The notes below the pieces were generated by a model. The model was not told the origin of the DNA. It ran no database searches and saw only the letters and a program-made list of their open reading frames with translations. A program made the position numbers and the translations under genes. From Brevipalpus yothersi (Eukaryota; Arthropoda; Arachnida; Trombidiformes; Tenuipalpidae), in contig QZCP01000157.1 of the NCBI GenBank assembly GCA_003956705.1, positions 159,171 through 223,170 of the forward strand: a DNA stretch of 64,000 nucleotides, in the 5' to 3' direction. Of this stretch, positions 12,390 through 23,206 are shown piece by piece. Numbering within the stretch: the first letter of the stretch is position 1; every line of letters starts with the position of its first letter.

Positions 12390-13690
12390 TCAGACACTAT
12401 TCGTACCATTAACATTCTTACCGTCCTCTTTACCAGCGAAAACCATATGGCGTTGATAGGCAAAATCTTCATAAGGTAGAATTTCTTCATCTACATCTTC
12501 TTCATCAATCTCGATTTTAGGTACTTCCTCATGCAAAAGACCCTCAGCTTCTGGTCCAGGAATCTGATTGAGTGTGTTTGGATCAACAATATCAGGTATT
12601 GCTTCTTCTTCGCCTGCTTTCAAACTGCCATAGACTGGTTGATATCCATACCCATAGGAACCATGTTCAACACCCACCTGAGCATACGATGGCTTGTATG
12701 TATCAGCGTAATCATAGTTTGCTGTTGGCTTGTAGTCATAATTTGGTTTGTAAGATTTTCCGTAACGTATATAAGTGCCAAGCAAAAATTTGCTACAAGC
12801 TATGAGGTGTCCATTTTGATCCCGAAATTTGACAGTGAATCGATACATGTCATTAGTATTCTTAGCTGGCTGCTTCTTTCTTCGAACAACAGCCGAAAAG
12901 CATCGAGGTACTTTGGGCTCTAATTGACAATACGAATTGGCACAGCTAGTACGCTGCTTAGACTCAATATCGTATGGCTTCTTGTCCATATCCTCAGCGG
13001 AAATATCAATGTCGACTGTCGAAGCTGGTCGTCCTGAAAGTAATCGAAAATTCAGTCAATCTAGTTTGAGAAAAAGTGTTTTTCCAAAATAGGAAAAATC
13101 CACTAAACGATCGCACCATGAGGTTCAAAAAAAATAATGGAAATCTTCCAAATAGACTTATTTAGTAGCTATTATTCCAAGCATTCAGAAGACTACATGT
13201 CTAGTATGTTTTGAGTGGTGATCAGATGAATTCTCTCAAGAATTGAATAAATTACGAAATTTCGAAAACTAATTTCTTATATCCTTTCCTTATAGAAAGT
13301 GAATTGATTCTTGAAACCAATATGGGAAACTTCACCATCATCCACGTGTGTGAAAATACGCATTATTCTCTGAATATTAATAAGTGAACTGAACTTACTC
13401 GGTGTTACTATGAATTGAAAAGATAGCCCATTAGTTTTGCCAAAAAAGCAAGGCTCCTCGGTACAGTTGACAAGAACCACTGAATCAATCATCGGAATAG
13501 CTGGAAGAGAGTAAAATGTTGTTTCAATTAGGACGGAAAAATTTCAAAGTAGTTATCATATCAAAATTTAAGTACACTTACATCCAGCACCCTTACACTT
13601 GAGAAGATCTTTGACAGAAATAGCATGGCAAGTGATGACCATTAAAGTTGAAATTAATATAAAACTTTTCGTTTTCTCACTTAAACCCAT
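12390..13690 (-). CDS. Secreted ML-domain (NPC2/MD-2-like) lipid-binding protein with long acidic tail
   Basis: Minus-strand exons 13690-13582 (signal peptide, MGLSEKTKSFILISTLMVIT), 13500-13399 and 13033-12390 sum to 855 nt, 284 aa. The N-terminal half fits the ML fold, which binds sterols or other lipids outside cells. VNCTEEPCFFGKTNGLSFQF has the family C-x-x-x-P-C-x-x-x-K-G-x-x-x-x-F pattern. Later come a paired-Cys block (SCANSYCQLEP), PRCF, and the terminal strand FRDQNGHLIACSKFLL. Unlike usual ML proteins (about 130-160 aa) it continues for about 130 residues. That tail has Tyr/Pro-rich near-repeats (YKPNYDYKP, ANYDYADTYKPSY) and then a strongly acidic stretch (EIDEEDVDEEI). It is head-to-head with a second ML gene 430 bp away, so the two may share a promoter. 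The ML call rests on Cys spacing and the neighbour. Confidence 0.72.
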
Positions 13691-14120
13691 GTCTATTAAT
13701 TTGAATTTTATCAAATTCTCTCAACAGTATGATGTCTTGATATCGATGAGAATACAGCAAAAGTGTTAAAAAGTTAGCCTTTTGTCGAAAGTTATACCCA
13801 TCCACTAACCACCTGTCATCATACAGGGCCCCATGATTCGAGGAGCTAATTAATTTGAATTTCAATCAATCTGTTAGCAGATTTGCATTCTAATTGAATT
13901 AGTACTGGAAAATTTTAAGAGTTAAGAGGAAAAAAACCTTTCAACGTATGCAAAAAAACTTCACAATCTGCTCCCTCATGATCAAACTTACAAATGGGAT
14001 CCTCATGATCAGCTAAACTATAAATCACAAGTAATAAAATTTTGGGCAACGCTAAATATTCATTTAGTTACTCTCCCATCTGATTGACTAATTCTTGGGG
14101 AAAGTTTTGTTCCAGTTTCC
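13691..14120. promoter_or_regulatory. Shared divergent promoter region of two ML-domain genes
   Basis: Only 430 bp separate the start codons of two head-to-head ML-family genes. A TATA-like CTATAAAT at 14018-14025 is placed about 100 bp before the plus-strand ATG. Co-regulation is inference. Confidence 0.4.
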
Positions 14121-14815
14121 ATGATGTTGAGAAGAATTAATATCGGTTCAGCGTTCTTGATCATATTCTCTATCAGTTTGGTTCAAACTATTCGAATACC
14201 ATACTATGATTGTGGTAAGTCAATGAGAACTCTTTCCTCTTTCATCTTCTTACTTGAATCCTGAACTCTATGAAAATAATGATCTAAGTTGTAAGAAAAT
14301 TCTTAAAAAGGAGATATTCTTACTTTCGATGTATCTTAATAGGTTCTTATTATCCATCAGATCATGTCAATTTGTCGAACGCTATCAAAAGCATTGTGGT
14401 CCTCAATTGTGTCGAGCAACCATGTACTCTGAAGCCAAAGCGAGACCTTGATTTCGAAATTCAAATGCAATTGAGTAATATTTGATGCCTATCCCGAATT
14501 CATCCTTTGACTAAATGCGAAATATTCTCTGGAATACTTTCAGATCATACTGTACCTAGATTCTTTGTCGAATTGGATGCTCATTATTACGATAAAATGG
14601 GAAGTAAAGTCCGTGTCGATACTCTGACCGTTCAACCTCCCAATTGTAGTAAAACAAAATGCAAAATTCGTGCTGGGGATGTTCGATGTATTCATCCAAG
14701 TCTTCGAACTAAAGAGAACGTTTCCTCACTTTACGACATGAAAGCAATTCTATATGATCACAAACACAATAAGATAGCTTGTGCTGCATTCACTTTGAGA
14801 ATAACTTCAATGTAA
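14121..14815 (+). CDS. Secreted ML-domain (NPC2-like) lipid-binding protein
   Basis: Exons 14121-14214, 14343-14474 and 14544-14815 join in frame to 498 nt, 165 aa, the normal length of an NPC2/MD-2-related protein. The signal peptide (MMLRRINIGSAFLIIFSISL) is followed by PYYDCG, the canonical first Cys of the mature ML domain. Next is VVLNCVEQPCTLKPKRDLDF, the second conserved Cys pair. A potential N-glycosylation site (NHT) is formed exactly across the second splice. Further Cys follow in PPNCSKTKCKIRAGDVRC, and the final strand ends KIACAAFTLRITSM. The family binds cholesterol, fatty acids or other small lipids and is expanded in arthropods, where members act in sterol uptake, immunity or chemosensation. 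The ligand here cannot be told. It lacks the long tail of the neighbouring gene. Confidence 0.82.
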
Positions 14816-16163
14816 TTCCAATGTGAAGACTTTTCACCGGGAGTAAAGAATTAATCGACCCTCAAATCCTTTTCTTTAGATTTCACCAGCCTTTAACCCA
14901 TCTAATTATTCAAAAATTTCTGTTTAAACAATTGCTCCGTCAAATTTCCACCTTTTTCAAGTCGAAAGTTTGCTCAAATTGATAATTTTTCCAACTACTC
15001 CATCGAATGAATTGAATCACTTATGTAATAACTCAATTCAAAATAGGTGACTGTGAATTAGAAATTGTCCAAAGAATTCATAGTTTCACACTTTATCTTT
15101 AATCCAGCACACTAGAATGATTGTTCTCTTCGAATATATTGGAAAGCTTACTATTCGCGATTCTCACATGTAAATAAGGATGTCTCATGCAATTCCATTT
15201 TAAGATTCTACTCCAATTTGAGAAAGAGAAATCCATTAAGAGCCACAATTCTCTCAATATACCAAGAAAGAAATAGATGTTTCAATATTTTGAAGCTTCA
15301 TCCATCGGAATTGATCATTTTGGATCACAATTCGAGTAATTACGTCCGACCAAGAACTGGAACTAGAGACTGGAACTGACATGGGGATATTAATAGGATT
15401 TATTGCGGTCATTAATTTACCATTCATTCTATATGTTTTCTGAACATAGGTTAGAACTTTGATATTCTGGTATAAAAATGTGGTTAAAAATATTTTCTAA
15501 TCAGGGAATAGTTTTTCAATCATCTTTACTTTGAATCTAGAGAATAGAAAATTAGTGCAAAGACCTTAGAAATTGTTCTATCTGGGAAACCGATATGGAT
15601 TCAATTGATTATTCTGGACAAGTTATTTTGAGAAGTCTGCGTGAAAAGTGCCAGGGAATCAATAATTTGGTCTAAAATTCGATTTTTCTCTCAATAAAAG
15701 AAAGTTTTTGTCAATCATTGAGCAGCATATTCCTTTGATAGTGATCAGAAAATGAATCTTTATTGAGATATTGAGTCATGAGAACTTTTGTTGAATTGTA
15801 AAAATTGCTTTCAAACAAACCTGGAATAACGACGATTCAATTAGAGCTAGTTTCATTCTTGGACTCCAAAATATCCATTCTTTCACCAAAGAATAGCATT
15901 GTGATCTCTTTTCTCCTGGATTTACATGGGGAAATTCCCTAGATCTTGATGAACGCTGTACCAAGTATTTCCCCATGTTGCTGCTCAATAAAATCAGGAG
16001 GAGCTTCATGCTGATTAGCATAAATGAAGCAGATTTTTCTGCTAGTTTTTTTATGACCATTGAACTAAATCAACTGTTTTATGACACTTGTTACTCAAAG
16101 CACCGATATCCATTTTGTGGAGTTCCCATTCTTCTCCGTGTTGAAGTACAACCAATTTTCAAA
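14816..16163. other. Intergenic region, no gene recognised
   Basis: About 1.35 kb of AT-rich DNA. A 94-codon minus frame (15776-16060) and a 93-codon plus frame (15975-16256) overlap each other. The latter overlaps the true first exon of the next gene in the same frame. I see nothing else coding. Confidence 0.5.
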
Positions 16164-17143
16164 ATGATGATTCCTTCGGTAATTCTTCTGGCATTCTTTG
16201 TGGCTGAAATCAACTGTAAGTCAATGAAATCAAAATTCAATCCTCAGGGAAGCTAGATTCACTTATCCTTGTTTATTCATAACTTTAATTGAAGATGTTC
16301 AGTCTCTACAATTGGCGGAAAGGGACATCAAAGATTTGTGCTTGGATTCCTTGGGAATGATTGAAATGGGCTTCAAACAAGACTATGTCATCGATACAAT
16401 GGAAAAAGTTTTCGAGAAAAAATATCAATACGACCATCCAGATGTAGTCCTAACACTGACCGAGCGAGCTCTACTTCGATCTCTAGTCGATTTGATGACC
16501 CAAATTAAGTGAGTATCATGCAAGTGATTGAAATCCTCAAGAAAATTGAAACTATTTCATATATTGATTCTTTCCACACAGATTTGGCACACGATCTCGC
16601 CCAAGCTCCACAAGTGAAGCAACAAAAAGTTCCACTTCCTATTCATCCCGAGGACCTGGTGGATATAATGGAAACGTCATGTCTTATCCAGGAAACGAAA
16701 ATAAAGTATCGATTGAGTTGAACGATGATCAAATTGGCACAGGCTCCGCTCTTGTCAATACTGACATTTGGACCACTGGTCAAGGGCAGGTTGATTCGAC
16801 GCTTCCAGTGGAGGCAGTTAATTCCATTAACAAAGTGGCCAATTCGGATACAAAGCTTACCTATGTGTTCAGCAGAGGTAGTCAGATTCAAGACACCACC
16901 CAGAGAGAGGAACCAGCTATGATAAACATTCGAAAAGGTGATGATGAATCATCTTCTCCTGCCTCTCCTATGTGGAGAGGATCAAGCAAGGAATCTGCTT
17001 CCAAGACTCATTCAGCCATCACCAAATCGGCTGCCGTCAAGCAGACATGCAATGCGATCAATTTCCCAGCTTCTCTTGATAGTGATAACTATTCACAATG
17101 GGCTGCTTCTATTCAGGCACTTCAGAGCCAAATTCCAGCCTAA
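16164..17143 (+). CDS. Secreted protein of an unrecognised family, copy 1
   Basis: Exons 16164-16215 (signal peptide, MMIPSVILLAFFVAEIN), 16295-16508 and 16582-17143 sum to 828 nt, 275 aa, joined in frame. Residues about 18-90 form a helical block (AERDIKDLC, MGFKQDYVIDTMEKV, EKKYQYDHPD, LTERALLRSLVDLM). A low-complexity middle rich in Ser, Gly, Thr and Asn follows (SSTSEATKSSTSYSSRGPG). A C-terminal block reads TCNAINFPASLDSDNYSQWA and IQALQSQI. I recognise no known domain. Only two Cys occur in the mature protein, one in each conserved block, so a disulfide between the blocks is possible. The gene faces copy 2 (17515-18470, minus). The two share intron positions and both blocks, so they are paralogues. 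Possible jobs for such a secreted protein include saliva, silk or cuticle; none is shown by the sequence. Confidence 0.8.
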
Positions 17144-17219
17144 TCTAGCAAATTTAAAAATTGTCATTCAGGTTTCGAATTTGTGTGCCTAAGCATATAT
17201 CAGATTTTCTGATGATAAT

Positions 17220-17225
17220 AATAAA
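17220..17225 (+). terminator. Polyadenylation signal of secreted copy 1
   Basis: AATAAA lies about 77 bp after the stop codon of the plus-strand copy. Confidence 0.5.
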
Positions 17226-17444
17226 TCTCTTTGACACATGAATTCTCAGTTTTAAATTGTAATTTCATCGTCCGTTCATCAAGTTTTCAATCTGTAAACG
17301 AAATTTCTTAAGAAAATCTCTCTCTCTCTCTCTCGCTATCAATTTATATACATGTATAATGATACCTTTCGCTAAGAGGCTACTCCAAGACCATTGTTAA
17401 GAATGTAAGATTGAGTTTGGACGTTTATTGTGCGATTATTTCAT

Positions 17445-17450
17445 TTTATT
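17445..17450 (-). terminator. Polyadenylation signal of secreted copy 2
   Basis: AATAAA on the minus strand (TTTATT on plus), about 65 bp after the stop codon of copy 2. The two convergent genes therefore end within about 220 bp of each other. Confidence 0.45.
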
Positions 17451-17514
17451 TCATTCAAAGTTTGATACTTTTCGACATTTTTTAGTCTCAATAAATCAAA
17501 TTAACATCAAATTA

Positions 17515-18470
17515 TCAACCTGTAAAATGGCGACCAGTGATTTGACTAATCAAATTCTCCATAAATGTAGCCCATTTGGTTTGATCCTCAGTTTCGATTT
17601 GATCAGGATAATGGATAGCATAGCACTCTGCGGGATCTGTGACGCTACTTGCAGCAGAACTGGTAGGGGCTGTGGGTATCACGGGGCTCGATCCTTCGGA
17701 TTTACTTTCATCAGAACTTGAAGAACTTGAAGAAGAAGGAGTATGTCTAATCGGAAATCCTTCCTTATCTTTTTCGAAAATTTCGCCTACATACCGGCCA
17801 ACTGATGCCTCCGTTATCGTACTCATATCAGTATCAACGTAGACTGCTTCGGCTTTGGAACTTTTGAATCGATTAGCGGCATTGGCCAAAAAGATACCTT
17901 CATCGGCGGTTATTTGACCCTGATCGAAAGATCCAGCACGACTGACCAGAGCAATATCGTGATTTTTTTGCTTTATATCATCTTTCACTGTCAGTTTTGC
18001 AGCAGTATTCTGTGGTTCTGTGGTTTGCCTGTTCAAGAAAGGAAGATATATATAATCATGAAAATTATTAGTACTGATGCTGACGGGAGGGCAATATTCG
18101 GTCCATACCTTTCAGTTTCACCAATAAAAGCTCCGATTGCTGATCTTAGCATCAGCTCATCATTAGGGCTCAGGGTGAAGGTACCTCCTGAGCTAGATCG
18201 GAAAAATTTCTCTTGATATTTTCTCTCAATTCGACTTGAAATCTTTTCAATAGTATCACCGGGTGAATATCCAGAGGCCACAAATTTCTTTGCTTGAACA
18301 CAAATATTTTTGAGATCAGTTCCACTCAATCGGATTCCGTTAGCTTGATGGAGAAATGAGAGAGAAAAATTCATAAAAAATATGAGTAATTTGATTGTTG
18401 TCCAAAATTTTGATAGATTACCTTGGAATAACACCGAAAAAAGGATGACTAAGAGAGCAATATGGTGCAT
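17515..18470 (-). CDS. Secreted protein of the same unrecognised family, copy 2
   Basis: Minus-strand exons 18470-18422 (signal peptide, MHHIALLVILFSVLFQ), 18343-18109 and 18028-17515 sum to 798 nt, 265 aa. Conserved block 1 reads GTDLKNICVQAKKF, GYSPGDTIEKI, ERKYQEKF and LSPNDELMLRSAIG. This aligns with AERDIKDLC, GFKQDYVIDTMEK, EKKYQY and LTERALLRSL of copy 1. Block 2 reads ECYAIHYPDQIETEDQTKWA and MENLISQI, aligning with TCNAINFPASL...YSQWA...LQSQI of copy 1. The linker is again Ser-rich (SSSSSSSSDESKSEGSS) but unrelated in detail. Three exons with matching domain borders support an old tail-to-tail duplication. Function unknown. Confidence 0.8.
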
Positions 18471-19441
18471 CTTGATGCTTTCTAACTGAGCGTGTATCTC
18501 TGAACAAGACCAATTACAAAACTGTTAACGATGACTTTAAAAATGTGCCACAGATTGTAACAGTCTTATGGTGGTAGGCAGTACCCTAATTTTTTTTCCT
18601 TCAACACTTGTAAAATATGGTGTCTGTTTATGCAATCAGATGGACTCGTTTGATGAAGTTTATCAACCTTTTTGCATTCAGCTTATTCTTTTTACTTTAA
18701 TGGGATAATAGCGATCAAAAAATGGGCTCGGAAATCTATACTGTACTAACGTTCACTAGATGATTGACCATACATAGATTCAAACATTTTTGGACTTTAG
18801 CTCCATTGTATTTCCGATCTTCTTTGATGGGAATTTTATTCTATATAAAGTCATATCTGATCAGTAGAGGACTGAAATTGACCGAAGGCTTAGAATTGAT
18901 TGAAATTAGTGGTTGTTCTTGGACCAAATGTAGCAGCTAATGATTAAATTCAAAATTCAAATTTATATCGAGAGCATCTTCAAAGTTGAGTTTAGTGAAG
19001 CTAGAGATTGATTAAATATATATTTCCGATCAGATGAATGAATGAATAACTTACATGAGATAAACTTGTTTCATTTCGATTGAGGAGGCTGAGAAAAAGG
19101 GAAAACTCTTCTAAGGAATTCCACAACATTGTTACTCAAATTGATGAGGAAAAATCACACTATTGATTTAGAAAGGAAAAGAATTCACATGCATCAATAT
19201 TCCGAGTTTCATTATGATTTATTTACTATTTCTCGACATACTATGTTTACAAAAGTGAGAAAATTCACAATCAACCTCGTTCAAGCAACCATACCAAAAA
19301 GAATCAATATTTTGAGGTTGTTTTGATGACTTATATGATGCAATATGATTAAATTAAATTGGTGAGCTTCAAAATTTGCAAGAAAAGTTTCAACAAAGGA
19401 AAGCTATTCTATTTTGTTAAAATCAGACAAATTTGAAATTA
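18471..19441. other. Intergenic region, no gene recognised
   Basis: AT-rich. It should contain the promoter of secreted copy 2 on its left and the 3' UTR of ATG4 on its right. The 65-codon plus frame at 19129-19326 has no coding features I can name. Confidence 0.5.
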
Positions 19442-21912
19442 TTATATCATAACAAATTCGTCTGCATCATATTCAGACTCTATTTTACCTAAGCTGCCTA
19501 TGAATCGATGTTTAATTCGAACAGTCTTCTCGGTGTATCCATTATCATAGTCAATGCGATTAGTCTTGGAAGAACCTTCGCTAAAAACGAAAATTGGATA
19601 ATCTAACTTGTTATGTTGTGGAATGATGATACTGCCCACTGAGTCAACCAGATCCATGAATTCCTGTCTTGTGCGACAATAAAAGCCAATAGCACAACTT
19701 GGATCCATTCGAAGTATCGGAAGTTTACGAGGAAAATCACAGTGGTATGAATTCAGTGGAAAATCTGTTTGATCAGCATCGATAGCTTCTTGATCATTAT
19801 GAGGGTCTAAGTAGATAAGCTTATCATCTTGGCAGCCCACAAAGTATAAAGAATGTTTAGGTCGACCACCTATTATTCCGATACAAGATGGATGCCTGAA
19901 CAATGACTTTATACATGGAGCATAAATTGGGTTCAATGTGTCTGAGCCCAGTCTAACAGGCACGATGATGACCACACTTCGCCACCTCTCTTCCTGTGGA
20001 AGTGGTTTCTCATTGCTATTCTGTTTACTTGATCCATAAGAATTGTTAGAAGAGGCATATTGTGAATGATTGGTGCCATGTGAGGATGGAGGAGGACACA
20101 GATGACTGGTCGATGAATCGGCAAGATTGATGGTGGACATTGCTCGACCGTACAGTGAAGAACCGGATGAGGATGTGGTTGCGCTCGATCTACGGCGTGA
20201 CACAGAAGACATGCTTGCTCGATGCGAATCATTGCGATCAAGAGTGAAGTAACCTTGTTCTTGTTCATCCTTCGAATCACTACCACTGTTACTGCTATGA
20301 TAATTAGAAGTTGATGACATTTGATTTCTCTCAGAGAATCGGTCATGTGTATGCTCTTTGGTTAATTTATCCGACTTTTTGTGAGGTAGAGTTTTTGTAC
20401 ATAAGTCAATAACATCTTGAATAAATATGGTACAATCATGAGCCACATAGATGCAGATATTGTTCAAAATGGGATAAGATGGTGCGGCTTCATTAAGTGC
20501 TTCTCTGTGAGAAATGAAAAAGAGAGAAATGTAGAATCAAATGTATTGGATAGACAAACATGATACCATGATCAGAGTTGAGATTCTCTCATCATCACTC
20601 ATAAACACACTCATCTCAAGTTATTCTCAGACTAAGATCAAATGCTGATCAGATTAGAACATTGTAGAAATAAGAGATCATTGAGTAAACCAGATAAGGT
20701 TGGTATTGAAGCATGGGAGCAATCAATGGTCAGCTCAAAAAAAGGCTACGTTGTGCACAAATTGTGTGTATTGTTGGTGAAATATGTTCAGGTGTAGATT
20801 CAAAGTCATTCAGGAGAGATATTGTGATGTGAGTGAAAAGGGTAAAGGATGTCAAGATTATCAGTGAAAGCATGTATTTTATGAAGAGCAACCAAGCAAA
20901 CGAGTGAGTGAGAATAGAAGAGAGGAAAAGAGAATCATTTCATGGTAGCATTAAGTGGTGTATTGAGTCAATGAAAAAAAAATTATACCTCAAAAGTAAA
21001 GCTACGCTAGATGGACCAAACCAATCACCAGGCTTTTTTCCCAAAATGCTGGCCCACCTTACAAGAGTATGAATAGAGAATGGAGAATGTGTAGCATTTG
21101 GGCTATCCAAGAACCACATGATTATCATTCGATGTATCATTCCACTTTTATCCGATTGAGTTCTATTCCATCTCCAATCTCTTCCCAAATAGTGGTTGAG
21201 AAAGGCTTGTGCAAGCATCATTTGGCCTGTTCTCAACATACAGCCCCATCCTCTATCAGAAGTTAATAGTGAACCAGGTAGACGTTCAAAATCTCGTCTA
21301 TAGGTTAACCAAACTCGACTAGAAAAATCTTCTTTGAAAGTTTCAAGAATTTGATTGCTCTTGGTGGCATCATAAGAAGAACCGGGTTTGGTGTGATAGC
21401 TTTCACCTAGAAGCCATATTGGTGTTTCCGTGCTGAAACTTGCTCTAATTTTGATGCTCCAGCCTAGAAAGAGCGAAGAGAAGAGAAGAGAGAAAAAGTG
21501 TGACATTAGAAATTATTATCACGAGTAATAATGATATGAGAGGGAAAAAAATAAGAGCAACAATATGATATTCAAATGTCAACATGATGGTGTCAAGTCA
21601 GTAAACAGTTGCTGTTCATTGCCCTCCTCTTTTTCCAACATATAGATCAATCTGAGGCTCTAATTTTCCTGGAACATCACAATTGATGGTTCCCAACTTT
21701 CCTTGAAACACATCTCTATGAGAAGAGAGAATTTTTTTCTCAAAATTTTCAGCTCAACTTTTCACTCTCCATCAAACCGAGAAGAGTTCTAGTGAAACAT
21801 ATGTTGGTGCTAGAGAAAGTTGGCCTCATTCATTACATATTATTTTCAGAATAATTGGATGAATCGAGGCGAAAAATTGTACGGGTGAATGCATGAGAGT
21901 AAGATTTTAGAA

Positions 21913-21978
<66 letters not shown>

Positions 21979-23206
21979 TAGTCTAAAATCAGTGAGGAAA
22001 GAACTTAAGAGAGAGAGAGAGAGAAAGATGAGATAGAGAAGTCAATAGAAGGTTTAGATAAGAGAGAGAGGAAAAGCTTTTGAGAAAGCTTTCGAAGGTA
22101 TATTGGTAGCAAGTTAGAATGCATTACTTGGATATAATCAAAAGTGATTCAAGAGAGAATGAATGAATCTAGTTGGAATGGTTGGAATAAAAAAAATATG
22201 CTGAAATGAAGGATTCACTCAATATGTGAAATGAGGTGAGCGATAGAAAGTGAAATGCAAATATTCAAAATAAAGCAAACACAGAAAATCAGAAGCCAAT
22301 AATCATGACCTGATAACACCATCCTAGTCAACGCCTAATCATTTTGAATGATTCAGTAATATTTGATACAGACAATTATGTATGTATACTACACTTCAAA
22401 AGAGTAGGTATCAATTGTATTGAGTGAAATGATAAGGACAAAGGGAATAGTAACTCAGTGAGGATACATGTGACTAAACATGATAAATATCATCACTCTG
22501 ACTGATTTTTGAATAACTTAGTCAAATACTTAATCAAATAAAATTAGATAATGAGCAAGAAAGAGAAAGCTTGCTTTCGAGCATATTCACAGAACTAGAA
22601 TCGAGATAATCATGTGAACTAAAATAAGTTAGAATGGAAGATAATTTCAGGCTTTAGGCACGACTGATGAGAAATTATGGTGTATAGTGAGATGGAAGAT
22701 AATTTCATGAATGAAGATACAGGAAAGAAGTTCCCTAATTGGTAACAGATTTTGTTTCCCTCAATCAAGTAGCATTATAAAGTGTATGAGGAGCATTGAA
22801 AGTGAAATTTACCGTATTTAACATTATTCCAAATAGACATAAGCTTAAGTTTAACACGCTCAGCGTTTGTATCACGATCATCGATCACGGAATCTCGAGA
22901 TCCTGAAAAAGACTGAGAGCCACCAGAATAGGATCCACGATATGTAGCTGCTGATGAATGATGATTACTTGATAGATGATGAGATCCATAGGTTTGTCGG
23001 ATGGAGGATGAGTGTTGTTGAGGTTTACTAGATCCTTGAGAGGAAGCTATTGGTGATATTACTTTTGATGATGAATATGGAAGAGAATCTTGACCCTCGA
23101 CTCTCATTCGAACTGAATTGAGCACTGGTAATGTTTTCGTTTTAGCACATGAAGATATATAATTGTCGGGTGTTGATTTGCAATGACGCCGAAGAAAAGC
23201 ATCCAT
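19442..23206 (-). CDS. ATG4: Cysteine protease ATG4 (ATG4C/D type)
   Basis: Autophagy protease that trims ATG8 proteins to expose the C-terminal Gly and removes them from membranes. Minus-strand exons 23206-22813, 21463-20989 and 20504-19442 sum to 1932 nt, 643 aa, against roughly 400-480 for human ATG4s. The N-terminus (about 120 aa) is Ser-rich and disordered. The catalytic domain begins at MSIWNNVKYGWSIK. The nucleophile is Cys about 206 in DRGWGCMLRTGQMMLAQAF, followed by KKPGDWFGPSSVA, IYVAHDC, RWRSVVIIVPVRLG, IIGGRPKHSLYFVG and the Asp-x-His dyad in IYLDPHND. MDPSCAIGFYCR follows. An insertion of about 135 residues rich in Ser, His and Asn splits the domain between IQDVIDLC and RWRSVV. 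The chain ends DEFVMI, like the C-terminal LC3-interacting tail of ATG4s. The second intron (21464-22812) holds a long (AG)n tract. Confidence 0.95.
21916..21975. repeat. (AG)n microsatellite in an ATG4 intron
   Basis: About 30 AG units on the plus strand, inside the first intron of the minus-strand ATG4 gene. Shorter AG runs follow to about 22070. Confidence 0.95.
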
